A stretch of DNA of 9,123 nucleotides, from positions 1 to 9,123 of the forward strand of contig CANDFU010000043.1 in assembly GCA_947384095.1 (NCBI GenBank). The letters run 5' to 3'. The notes beneath the pieces are model-generated. The model had not been told where the DNA came from. It worked only from the letters and a program-made list of their open reading frames with translations, and searched no databases. Positions 1 to 7,306 of the stretch are shown here, piece after piece. The stretch is from an uncultured Roseburia sp. GTDB lineage: Bacteria; Bacillota; Clostridia; Lachnospirales; Lachnospiraceae. Each line of letters starts with the position of its first letter. The first letter of the stretch is position 1. The position numbers and the translations under genes are program-made.

Positions 1-50
1 CACCAACACAATAACCTACACTCTTTCCCTACACGACGCTCTTCCGATCT
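1..50. other. Illumina adapter contamination at contig end
   Basis: Positions 18-50 match, base for base as I recall it, the 33-base Illumina TruSeq read-1 adapter: it begins ACACTCTTTCCC at 18 and ends GCTCTTCCGATCT at 50. Bases 1-17 do not look like the coding sequence that follows. Bases 10-17 sit where an i5 index would lie in a dual-index library and 1-9 loosely resemble the P5 flank, but that part is speculation. The stretch should be masked; nothing in it is genomic evidence. Confidence 0.95.
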
Positions 51-3000
51 GTAGACACGTCAACACAGGGGCTGGTCAGCGGTTATCAGAATGGCGCAGG
101 TTTATATATGGCAATGCTCTGGCTGGGGGACGGCGACGGGAAGCTTAAGATTATTGTAAAAGATCCGTCGGGCGCCGTCTTGAAAGAAGGCGACGACTAC
201 AAGCTGAGCTATGAGAATTATTCCCAGATGTCAAAGCGGGGAACTTACGCGAAGGTAAAGATTACCGGACTGGGCAAATATTTTGGGGAAAAAACATATG
301 GTTATCTGATTGCGAAAGAGCTGGACGGCTGTACAATCAATCTTCCCGATGAAAAGCCGGAGTATACCGGTCAGAAGGTGACGTTGAGCGGCGTGGATGT
401 GAGGGTCGGCGGGATTCTTAACGGCTGGCTGGGCGATAAGCTGCAGGAGGGAGAAGACTACAATTTAGTTTATCAGGACAATATTGATGTAAACGGTGTA
501 AACGGAAGCAATCCGACTGTCGAAGTAAACGCGGTGGAGTTTAAGTATCTTCCGACGAAAAACGGATGTTTTGTCTATCGCAATACGGTGAAGGTGCAGA
601 AACCGTTCACAATCAAACCGGCGGATCTGAAGCTGGCTGAGTTAAAGCGTTCGATTGTAAAGGATTTTGACGGTGTTCCGGTGACGCTGACGGGGAACGA
701 TGTATACTTGTCATTTGGCGGCCGCATGCTGGTGGAGGGAACCGATTATGAGTTTCAGAATACGACCTATAGCCAGAACAATGGCGTAAATAAGGAAAAT
801 GAATACGCTTCGGTAAAAATTGCGGGAAAGAATAATTTTGACCGCTGGAAGGAAATTGAGTTTAAGATTATCGCGAAGGAAAGCGAGGAGCTCTCTTCCT
901 ATATTGTGGGAGATGCATTCTATAACGGCGGGAAGGAAGTGCGCCCGGATGTCACCGTACATGTGCGGGTGGGCAATACTGTCCAGAAACTTACACCGGG
1001 AACCGACTATGACCTTGAATACCACAATAATATCAATGTCGGTGATAAGGCGACAGTGACAATTACGGGAAAAGGCACGTATAGTTATCTGAGCCATGAT
1101 GAGTCCTTTGAGATTAAGCCACAGAAGCTATACGAGAAAGGAAACGGGACCGGAATCCATGTGACGGGTGTGGATAAGACCGGAAGTGTCTATACGTCCC
1201 AGCCGATTACACAGACCGGGATTAAGGTCCAGTTTGGTTTTGAAAATAACAATACACAGACGCTCCGGGAAGGAACGGATTACACGCTGGAATACAGGGA
1301 TAATGTCAATGCCGGAACCGCCTATCTGAGGGTAAAAGGATCGGGCAATTATACCGGGATTTACGAGGAACCATTTGAGATCCAGAAGAAGAGTCTTAAG
1401 GATACTGATATAAAACTGGAGCCGCTTTCCACGCAGGGGGAGAATATCGATGGAACAGCCGTCCGTCCGCCTGTGACGATAAAGTATCAGTATGGTTCCG
1501 GAAAAGAGGATGTGTATCTGCTTCAGTCGCCGACGGATTATACGGTGGAATATAAGGACAATTTCTCGATTACAAACAGCGACGATGAGAAGGACTGGGC
1601 AAAAGTAATTATCACGGCTTCGGACGCCAACTTCAAGGATGGCCTGGAAGCAAGGTTTAAAATCGGTATCAATATCGGGGATCCGAACAAAGTCCAGATT
1701 GTGTATGACGACAGCAATAAGCCATATACGGGAGTACAATACAGGCCGCCTGTAACCCTGTATCGTGTGAAAAACGGAAGTACCGATAAACCTCTGAAAG
1801 AGGGAAAAGATTATAAGGTTACGTACGGGGAAAATATCAATGCAGGTATCGGTATCATCAGGATAGAGGGAATGGGACTCTATGGCGGCACAGTGGAGAA
1901 GTATTTTACCATTGATAAGATTAATGTCGAAGCGGTTGATGCAAAGCTCTACATTGACAATTTCGGAACATTGATCGGAGACGGAAGCTACAGTGCGGAG
2001 TACACCGGACAGGGAATCACGCCGGATCTGAAGCTTTTTGTTGGCACAACATTGGTTGACAATCTTCTGGAAGAGTTTTCGGTCAACTGGGGAAATAACA
2101 TTGACCGCGGCGAAGTTTTATTTGAACTTGTGGCGCTGAATAAGAATTATACCGGGAAACTGGATGTAAACAACACAGGCGGGGCGGCAAAGTTTACCAT
2201 CCGCCCGAGAAATATCGGATATGGGGAAGAGCTGGCAGCCGGATTCAGTATGGATGTGATTCAGCCGCAGCCGCTTGAGAATGGAAAGGCGGAACCAGTT
2301 CCGAAGATCTATTTTAAAGGGGTAGACGGCGAGACGGGTATCAGCAGGCTTCTTGTCAAGGACACGGATTTTATCTGTGCGAAATATGAGAGAAATACGT
2401 ATGTCAACGGAAAGGCATCGGTAACGGTTCAGGGTATTAACAACTATGAGGGAGAAGTAATCATTTACTTCGAGATCAAGGACAGTATCAATAATGCAAT
2501 TGTGGAGATGCCGGGAACGCTCGATTTTCTGGATGAAAGAGGCAATGAGCGGAACGAGGATGCGATCCATAAACTGATTGAGGATGATCTGCATGTCTAT
2601 CTGAAGAATGCAGACGGCAGTAAGGGCAAAGAAGTTCCAAAGGCTGATTACGAGGTTTCATATGGCGGATACAGCGGCGTGGGACCATTGCTGGTGACAA
2701 TTATTCCCAAGAACACGAGCAGCCTGACTGGAGAGTACAAAGGATACGTCCATATCTGGGGTGAGCTGACAAGTGCAGATAAAGACATCGAGATTAAGAT
2801 TGACGACCAGGAATATACCGGCGGGCAGCTTAAACCGGTTCCGGTGGTAACATTTCATGGAAAGACGCTTAAAGCAGGTTCGCATTTTACTGTCACCTAC
2901 GGACCGAATATCGGACCGGGGCAGGCGGGAACTGTCGGAGGCGGAACGGTTACAATAGAAGGAAACGAGGAATTCTGTTTCAAGGGTGTGATGTCGGCGA

Positions 3001-5174
3001 ATTTCAATATTGTGATGATGCAGAAACCGTTCACGATCGAGGGGGTCAAGGATTCTTATAAGTTCCGCGGAGAACCGATCTGTCCGACGGCGCCGGATGT
3101 GGTTGTCCGCACGTCAAACAAGGTTCTGGTGCAGAATGTGGACTATATCCTTACCTACGGAGAGAATATGTATGCAAATACGGACAATGCATATGTCCGT
3201 GCCGAGGGAATCGGGGCATACGGTAATAGTTACAGCAATGACGTGAAGTTCACGATACAGCCGCTGGACGTGGGCGAACTGATCGTCAAGGAGGGAGATC
3301 ACGAGGGGATCACGGATAAGGAGTATACCGGCTCGACGATATATCCCGAGAATCTTTCCGTGTGGTACAGAGAGGGAAATAAAGAGTACCGCATGGACCG
3401 GAACGGCTGGTGTACCATACAGCCGCTGGCTACGGCGGACAATGTAAGCGCCGGAGTCGGAACGCTGATTTTAGACGGCGACGGACAGAATATTGTAGGC
3501 AGACGCGAGATTACGTTTAAAATTATTGGCAGGGTGTTAAAGCCGGACAGTGTTGAGATTGTAGGAAATGGTTTCACTTACAATGGACAGGAGCATCGAC
3601 CGGCGGTGATTGTAAGAGACGGCGATGAAATACTGGACAACGAGATTGATTATACCGTCAGCTATAAAGACAATGTCAACGCGGGGACCGCAACGGTGAT
3701 CGTGACCGGAAACGGAAACTATTCCGGTAAGGTAGAGAAAACCTTCCAGATTGCCCGCTACAATTTTTCAAATGATGCTCAGATTCTGCTCCCGAACGGG
3801 TATGATTATCCGTTTATGGGGACCGGAGGTGTGAAGCCGCCGATGGTGGTACAGCTTACCTCTAATCAGAATATACTGGCGGAGACAACGGATTACACAG
3901 TAAGTTACAGCAATAATACGGCTTACAGCGGAACGGCGCGGATTACGATTACGGGGCAGGGAAATTACACTGGAACCGCGACACAGACATTTAATATTAC
4001 GCGTCATGATATCGCCGCAGACGATGTCATTGTAGAGCCGATACCAAACCAGGGATTTACCGGATACGAAATTGTTCCGGAAATAACCATTACCTGCGGG
4101 GAGTATGGCCTGCAGAAGAACAGGGATTACGAGCTGGAGTTTCCGGACGGAAATGTCAATATCGGGAATGTGCGCGTGATTATCCGAGGAAAGAACGGAT
4201 TTACCAATTTCCGTGAAGAAGTATTCTATATCGGCTATGATCTTAAAAATGCCGAAGTGATCGGTCTGAAAAAATCTTATCCCTATACAGGGGAGAAGTA
4301 TGAACTCGGAACGCCGGGCCTTGGGATTACAGGAGTCAGGATGGGCGATCTTGTTCTGGCGACGACTTCTTATAAGCTGGAATATGCGGCCGGAAGCAAT
4401 GGAATCAGCGCCGGTGAACAGGTACTGGTTCTGACAGGGCAGGGTGAGTATGGCGGAAGTGTGGAAAAAACCTTTGAGATTACGCAGAAGAACATCAGGG
4501 ATGATGATGTAGTCATGGAGGGATTTGTAGACGACATGCCATATGAGGCGAACATTACGCAGAAGATTACACTGAGATGGGGAAACATCACGCTCAAAGA
4601 GGGTGAGGACCGGGATTATACCATGGTGTGCGAGCGGTCCAACAAACCGGGGATCTGGACGATGACCCTGCAGGGCGTAGGCAACTACACAGGAACAATC
4701 ACGAAAAACTTCTCGGTGGATCAGAAAGATATCTCGGATGCGGAAGTGAAGAATATTTCTTCGATTTATACTTACACAGGGGAGCCGATCACGCCGGAAA
4801 TCGAAGTGCTGCTGGGAGGACGCCGGCTGGTGGAAGGCAGGGATTACCGGTTTGTCGGTATCCAGGACAATGTCAATGCCGGAACGGCGAAAATCTGGCT
4901 GGAAGGCATCGGCAATTATACAGGAGAATGCGAAGTCACATTCCAGATTGACAGAAAGAGTGTGCAGAATGTTTCCGTGAGCAGTATCGGGACGCAGATA
5001 TATACCGGTCTGGATATTGAACCTGCCGTTTCTGTCAGCGACGGAGGCCGGGGCCTTGCCATGGGAGTGGATTACAGTGTGGTATACGCTGATAACAGAA
5101 AACCGGGTACCGGGTCGGCGATTGTTACAGGGCAGGGAAATTATACGGCGACAAAGAGCATACCGTTTAATATC
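51..5174 (+). repeat. Array of about 20 diverged protein repeats
   Basis: Repeat boundaries, taken at each terminal FxI-like strand and counted from ATG 108, fall near residues 70, 170, 256, 337, 426, 519, 603, 699, 790, 888, 968, 1050, 1139, 1215, 1297, 1375, 1459, 1537, 1614 and 1689. The last seven units are 75-84 residues long; many earlier ones reach 85-99 through loop insertions. Nucleotide identity between units is mostly low, so this is an old array, but short blocks persist: a 17-base block starting AATGTCAATGCC is identical at 1302-1318 and 4869-4885, with a close variant near 3672. Confidence 0.85.
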
Positions 5175-5453
5175 CGGCCGGGTTCTGTCACCAACATCGC
5201 GGTGACGGCGACGACGAGTACGTCGATCAGCTTACGATGGAGCGGTACCGGCGTCGTGACCGGGTTCGAGATTTACCGCGCAGGGGATGACGGTTCCTAT
5301 GTGCGCATCGGACGCAGGCGTGTACTGGAAGATTACACGGATACGCAGCTTACGGCGGGAAAGAATTATTATTATAAGGTACGCGCATACCTGGTGACAG
5401 ACGGTGAGGTATATTACAGCGAATTTTCACCGGTTGCGCAGGGAAGAATTTAA
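51..5453 (+). CDS. Giant extracellular repeat protein (about 20 beta-sandwich repeats plus fibronectin type III domain), 5' partial
   Basis: This is the C-terminal 1,801 codons of a very large, probably secreted protein of surface-adhesin or stalk type. The reading frame is open from the end of the adapter. The first in-frame ATG is at 108, but it has no convincing ribosome site, gives no signal peptide, and falls inside the first repeat, so the real start lies off the contig. Counting from ATG 108, residues 1-1689 form about 20 units of 75-100 residues. Each tends to open with YTG or YNG, continue with GxDYxxxYxxN and GxAxVxIxGxGNYxG, and end in FxI. This resembles the MBG/Ig-like repeats common in Clostridia surface proteins. 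Residues about 1691-1775 form a fibronectin type III-like domain (ISLRW, GFEIYRA, YYYKVRAY). The protein ends SPVAQGRI with no LPxTG-like motif, hydrophobic tail or visible wall-binding domain. The binding target is unknown. It lies directly upstream of a sortase gene. Confidence 0.9.
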   Translation, partial: VDTSTQGLVSGYQNGAGLYMAMLWLGDGDGKLKIIVKDPSGAVLKEGDDYKLSYENYSQMSKRGTYAKVKITGLGKYFGEKTYGYLIAKELDGCTINLPDEKPEYTGQKVTLSGVDVRVGGILNGWLGDKLQEGEDYNLVYQDNIDVNGVNGSNPTVEVNAVEFKYLPTKNGCFVYRNTVKVQKPFTIKPADLKLAELKRSIVKDFDGVPVTLTGNDVYLSFGGRMLVEGTDYEFQNTTYSQNNGVNKENEYASVKIAGKNNFDRWKEIEFKIIAKESEELSSYIVGDAFYNGGKEVRPDVTVHVRVGNTVQKLTPGTDYDLEYHNNINVGDKATVTITGKGTYSYLSHDESFEIKPQKLYEKGNGTGIHVTGVDKTGSVYTSQPITQTGIKVQFGFENNNTQTLREGTDYTLEYRDNVNAGTAYLRVKGSGNYTGIYEEPFEIQKKSLKDTDIKLEPLSTQGENIDGTAVRPPVTIKYQYGSGKEDVYLLQSPTDYTVEYKDNFSITNSDDEKDWAKVIITASDANFKDGLEARFKIGINIGDPNKVQIVYDDSNKPYTGVQYRPPVTLYRVKNGSTDKPLKEGKDYKVTYGENINAGIGIIRIEGMGLYGGTVEKYFTIDKINVEAVDAKLYIDNFGTLIGDGSYSAEYTGQGITPDLKLFVGTTLVDNLLEEFSVNWGNNIDRGEVLFELVALNKNYTGKLDVNNTGGAAKFTIRPRNIGYGEELAAGFSMDVIQPQPLENGKAEPVPKIYFKGVDGETGISRLLVKDTDFICAKYERNTYVNGKASVTVQGINNYEGEVIIYFEIKDSINNAIVEMPGTLDFLDERGNERNEDAIHKLIEDDLHVYLKNADGSKGKEVPKADYEVSYGGYSGVGPLLVTIIPKNTSSLTGEYKGYVHIWGELTSADKDIEIKIDDQEYTGGQLKPVPVVTFHGKTLKAGSHFTVTYGPNIGPGQAGTVGGGTVTIEGNEEFCFKGVMSANFNIVMMQKPFTIEGVKDSYKFRGEPICPTAPDVVVRTSNKVLVQNVDYILTYGENMYANTDNAYVRAEGIGAYGNSYSNDVKFTIQPLDVGELIVKEGDHEGITDKEYTGSTIYPENLSVWYREGNKEYRMDRNGWCTIQPLATADNVSAGVGTLILDGDGQNIVGRREITFKIIGRVLKPDSVEIVGNGFTYNGQEHRPAVIVRDGDEILDNEIDYTVSYKDNVNAGTATVIVTGNGNYSGKVEKTFQIARYNFSNDAQILLPNGYDYPFMGTGGVKPPMVVQLTSNQNILAETTDYTVSYSNNTAYSGTARITITGQGNYTGTATQTFNITRHDIAADDVIVEPIPNQGFTGYEIVPEITITCGEYGLQKNRDYELEFPDGNVNIGNVRVIIRGKNGFTNFREEVFYIGYDLKNAEVIGLKKSYPYTGEKYELGTPGLGITGVRMGDLVLATTSYKLEYAAGSNGISAGEQVLVLTGQGEYGGSVEKTFEITQKNIRDDDVVMEGFVDDMPYEANITQKITLRWGNITLKEGEDRDYTMVCERSNKPGIWTMTLQGVGNYTGTITKNFSVDQKDISDAEVKNISSIYTYTGEPITPEIEVLLGGRRLVEGRDYRFVGIQDNVNAGTAKIWLEGIGNYTGECEVTFQIDRKSVQNVSVSSIGTQIYTGLDIEPAVSVSDGGRGLAMGVDYSVVYADNRKPGTGSAIVTGQGNYTATKSIPFNIRPGSVTNIAVTATTSTSISLRWSGTGVVTGFEIYRAGDDGSYVRIGRRRVLEDYTDTQLTAGKNYYYKVRAYLVTDGEVYYSEFSPVAQGRI

Positions 5454-5487
5454 AAGACAGCACAGTGATTGCGAAAAGGAAGAGAAC

Positions 5488-5513
5488 GGTTCCGCCGTGA
5501 GAGCGGCGGAACC
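5488..5513 (+). other. Intergenic hairpin with GAGA loop, no U-tract
   Basis: GGTTCCGCCG (5488-5497) pairs perfectly with CGGCGGAACC (5504-5513). A T-G wobble at 5498/5503 can extend the stem and close a GAGA (GNRA-type) tetraloop. The bases after the stem are ATCTGAAAG, so it is not a standard intrinsic terminator. It sits 34 bases after the giant gene's stop and 32 bases before the sortase start. It could act as an RNA-stability or processing element, a weak or factor-assisted terminator, or a modulator of sortase translation. I saw no convincing -35/-10 promoter in the 92-base gap. Confidence 0.6.
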
Positions 5514-5545
5514 ATCTGAAAGAAAGGTGGAAAGCAGATCCGGAC

Positions 5546-6751
5546 ATGGCCGAAAGATACAAGATAGGGAAATATGAGTTCGACACGCATGAAGAATATG
5601 TCCGCGGAATGCTGGATGTGAGAAAAATATACAAGATTACGCATTCCATTGACATCTATGATCCGGATGTTGCTTCGCGCCTGTATCAGTTGATCCGGTC
5701 GGGGAGAGTAAGATTTTACAGTAAGATCGGAAGGCAGTTTTTTCTGGATCTCGCAGATGTCGTCGCCGACAGTGTACAGGACGGGACGGAAGAGAAGAAC
5801 AGAAGGGAAGCCATGGGGAGAGCCCCTGTCAATGGCTCCGGACATTTTTTAAGAAAAATACTGGGGAAGGGTCCGGGTAAAGACACATCGGACGGAACCT
5901 ATGCGGTAGACCATAGCCGTCAGATTTTAGGCGCTGTCTGCCTTGTGGCGGCAATTGCCTGTTTTGCATGGTATTTCTGGTCTGATTATACAAATCATCG
6001 CGGCAATCAGACAAATGACTATTTAAAGCAGCTCCAGGAGCAGGGACAGTCGGTAGATTTGATTGACAACAATACTTTTTTTCTCGGTGACGCCCCGGAA
6101 CTTGCGGCGGCAGCACAGGGAGCGGGATATGAAGAGAGTGTGATGACGGCGGATATCCTGCCGGAATATTCGGCGATTTATCGGGAGAATCCCGATTTTG
6201 CAGGGTGGATTAAGATTGACGACACGAAAGTGGACTATCCGGTAATGCTGACGAGAGGCGACACAGATTATTATCTCGGACGCAATTTTAATAAAGAAGA
6301 GGATATAAATGGAACTTTATTTATGGATGCGAGGACCAATCTGGTAAACCGGAGTACAAATATTATTGTCTATGGCCATAACATGAAAAGCGGACAGATG
6401 TTTGGTGGTTTAAAAAGTTATCTGGATGAGGAATATTGGTCTTCCCATAAGCGGGTTGCATTTGATACAATATATGAAAAGGGAACTTATGAAATTTTCG
6501 CAGTCTGTCTGGCACAGGTTCAATACCAGAGGGATCATGCATTTCGGTATTATGATTTTATTCAGGCAGATTCGGAACAGGACTTTGACGATTTTTTAAA
6601 AAATGTACAGCAGCTTTCGGTATATATTTCGAATGATCTGCCGAAGTATGGCGACGAGCTGCTGACGCTGTCGACCTGTAACAGTTTTGCAGAGGATGGA
6701 AGACTGTTTTTGATCGCAAAAAAATGCATGGATGCAGATGAAAACGGATGA
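5546..6751 (+). CDS. Class B sortase with N-terminal cytoplasmic extension
   Basis: This is a membrane-bound transpeptidase. Sortases cut surface proteins at a short C-terminal motif, form a thioester on cysteine, and join the protein to peptidoglycan. The protein has 401 residues, against roughly 220-260 for typical class B sortases. Residues 1-125 are a charged, soluble, presumably cytoplasmic region; residues about 127-148 form one membrane segment (ILGAVCLVAAIACFAWYF); residues about 205-395 are the catalytic domain. The family triad is visible as His278 (VYGHNM), Cys378 (LSTCNS) and Arg386 (DGRLFLIAKK), together with the class B-like features FAGWIKID and VDYPVM. The ATG at 5546 is the only start before an in-frame stop at 5498. 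A GGTGG at 5526-5530 is 15 bases upstream, rather far, so translation may be modest. The sorting-signal protein 24 bases downstream is the obvious candidate substrate and is probably cotranscribed. The class B call rests on motifs seen by eye, without a profile search. Confidence 0.92.
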   Translation: MAERYKIGKYEFDTHEEYVRGMLDVRKIYKITHSIDIYDPDVASRLYQLIRSGRVRFYSKIGRQFFLDLADVVADSVQDGTEEKNRREAMGRAPVNGSGHFLRKILGKGPGKDTSDGTYAVDHSRQILGAVCLVAAIACFAWYFWSDYTNHRGNQTNDYLKQLQEQGQSVDLIDNNTFFLGDAPELAAAAQGAGYEESVMTADILPEYSAIYRENPDFAGWIKIDDTKVDYPVMLTRGDTDYYLGRNFNKEEDINGTLFMDARTNLVNRSTNIIVYGHNMKSGQMFGGLKSYLDEEYWSSHKRVAFDTIYEKGTYEIFAVCLAQVQYQRDHAFRYYDFIQADSEQDFDDFLKNVQQLSVYISNDLPKYGDELLTLSTCNSFAEDGRLFLIAKKCMDADENG

Positions 6752-6762
6752 AAATGGATGTT

Positions 6763-6767
6763 AGGAG
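6763..6767 (+). promoter_or_regulatory. Ribosome binding site that sets the start at 6776
   Basis: AGGAG ends 8 bases before the ATG at 6776, an ideal spacing. The in-frame ATG at 6758 lies upstream of this site and would add MLGECE ahead of the leader. Seven ATG triplets crowd 6724-6760, around the sortase stop, so the Shine-Dalgarno sequence is the best guide. Starting at 6776 gives a clean signal peptide with a basic front end. Confidence 0.8.
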
Positions 6768-6775
6768 AGTGTGAG

Positions 6776-7306
6776 ATGGGAAGACGGATGAAAAGAAGAA
6801 TTGGCTTTATGCTGGTCATAGCGATGCTGATTGTTATGATCTATCCGGGTGAATCCGGCTCCGCGTCGGAGGAAAGCGACGGGTTTGTGATCGAAAACGG
6901 GGTGCTGACCAGCTATATCGGGACGGAAAATGCCGTGGCGATTCCGGACGGAATTACGGCCATCGGCAGATCGGCATTTCAGGGATCGCCTATTATATCG
7001 GTATCCATCCCGTCAAGCGTGACCAGCATCGGCGATCACGCGTTTGCGACATGTACGGCGCTGACCAGTGTATCCATTCCGGCATCAGTGGGGGTGATCG
7101 GGGCAGGGGCGTTTCAGGGATGTTCAGCGCTTGGCAGCGTTGAGCTTCTTGCGGGGACGGCGATACCGGCAAATGCCTTTGAGGGCTGCGGCGGCCTGCA
7201 TACGGTGCGAAGGCGTTTAAGAACTGCCAGTCTCTGGCGTCAATTGCGATTCCTTCCGGAACCTCGTCGATTGCGACAAATGCGTTTGACGGATGCACCA
7301 GTATGA
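6776..7306 (+). CDS. 5' fragment: signal peptide and BspA-type leucine-rich repeats (LRR_5)
   Basis: From the ATG at 6776, residues 1-8 are basic (MGRRMKRR) and residues 9-23 hydrophobic, followed by a small polar stretch with likely signal-peptidase cleavage near GSA-S (about residue 30). The mature protein opens FVIENGVLTSYIG, a common entry to BspA-like repeats. Repeats follow at AFQGSPIISVSIP (67), AFATCTALTSVSIP (89), AFQGCSALGSVEL (112) and AFEGCGGLHTV (134-144). From 7208 the frame is wrong: the remaining 32 residues are Arg-rich and unlike the family, ending at TGA 7304-7306. As written it would yield a short secreted fragment with no wall anchor. BspA-like repeats are generally linked to adhesion or protein binding; no ligand can be named here. 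Confidence 0.8.
   Translation: MGRRMKRRIGFMLVIAMLIVMIYPGESGSASEESDGFVIENGVLTSYIGTENAVAIPDGITAIGRSAFQGSPIISVSIPSSVTSIGDHAFATCTALTSVSIPASVGVIGAGAFQGCSALGSVELLAGTAIPANAFEGCGGLHTVRRRLRTASLWRQLRFLPEPRRLRQMRLTDAPV

Noticed and set aside
1128..1739. Minus-strand open frame of 203 codons inside the giant repeat gene.
   Set aside because: It is antisense to several well-formed repeats, and its product lacks domain features and a supported start.
5454..5545. A promoter for the sortase in the intergenic gap.
   Set aside because: TTGCGA at 5469-5474 is the only -35-like string and the region 16-18 bases downstream is GC-rich hairpin stem with no TATAAT-like hexamer.
7303..7306. ATGA overlap that looks like translational coupling between two genes.
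   Set aside because: The stop at 7304-7306 belongs to the out-of-frame tail of the 5' fragment, and leucine-rich repeat coding in the downstream frame begins about 100 bases earlier, so the overlap is accidental.
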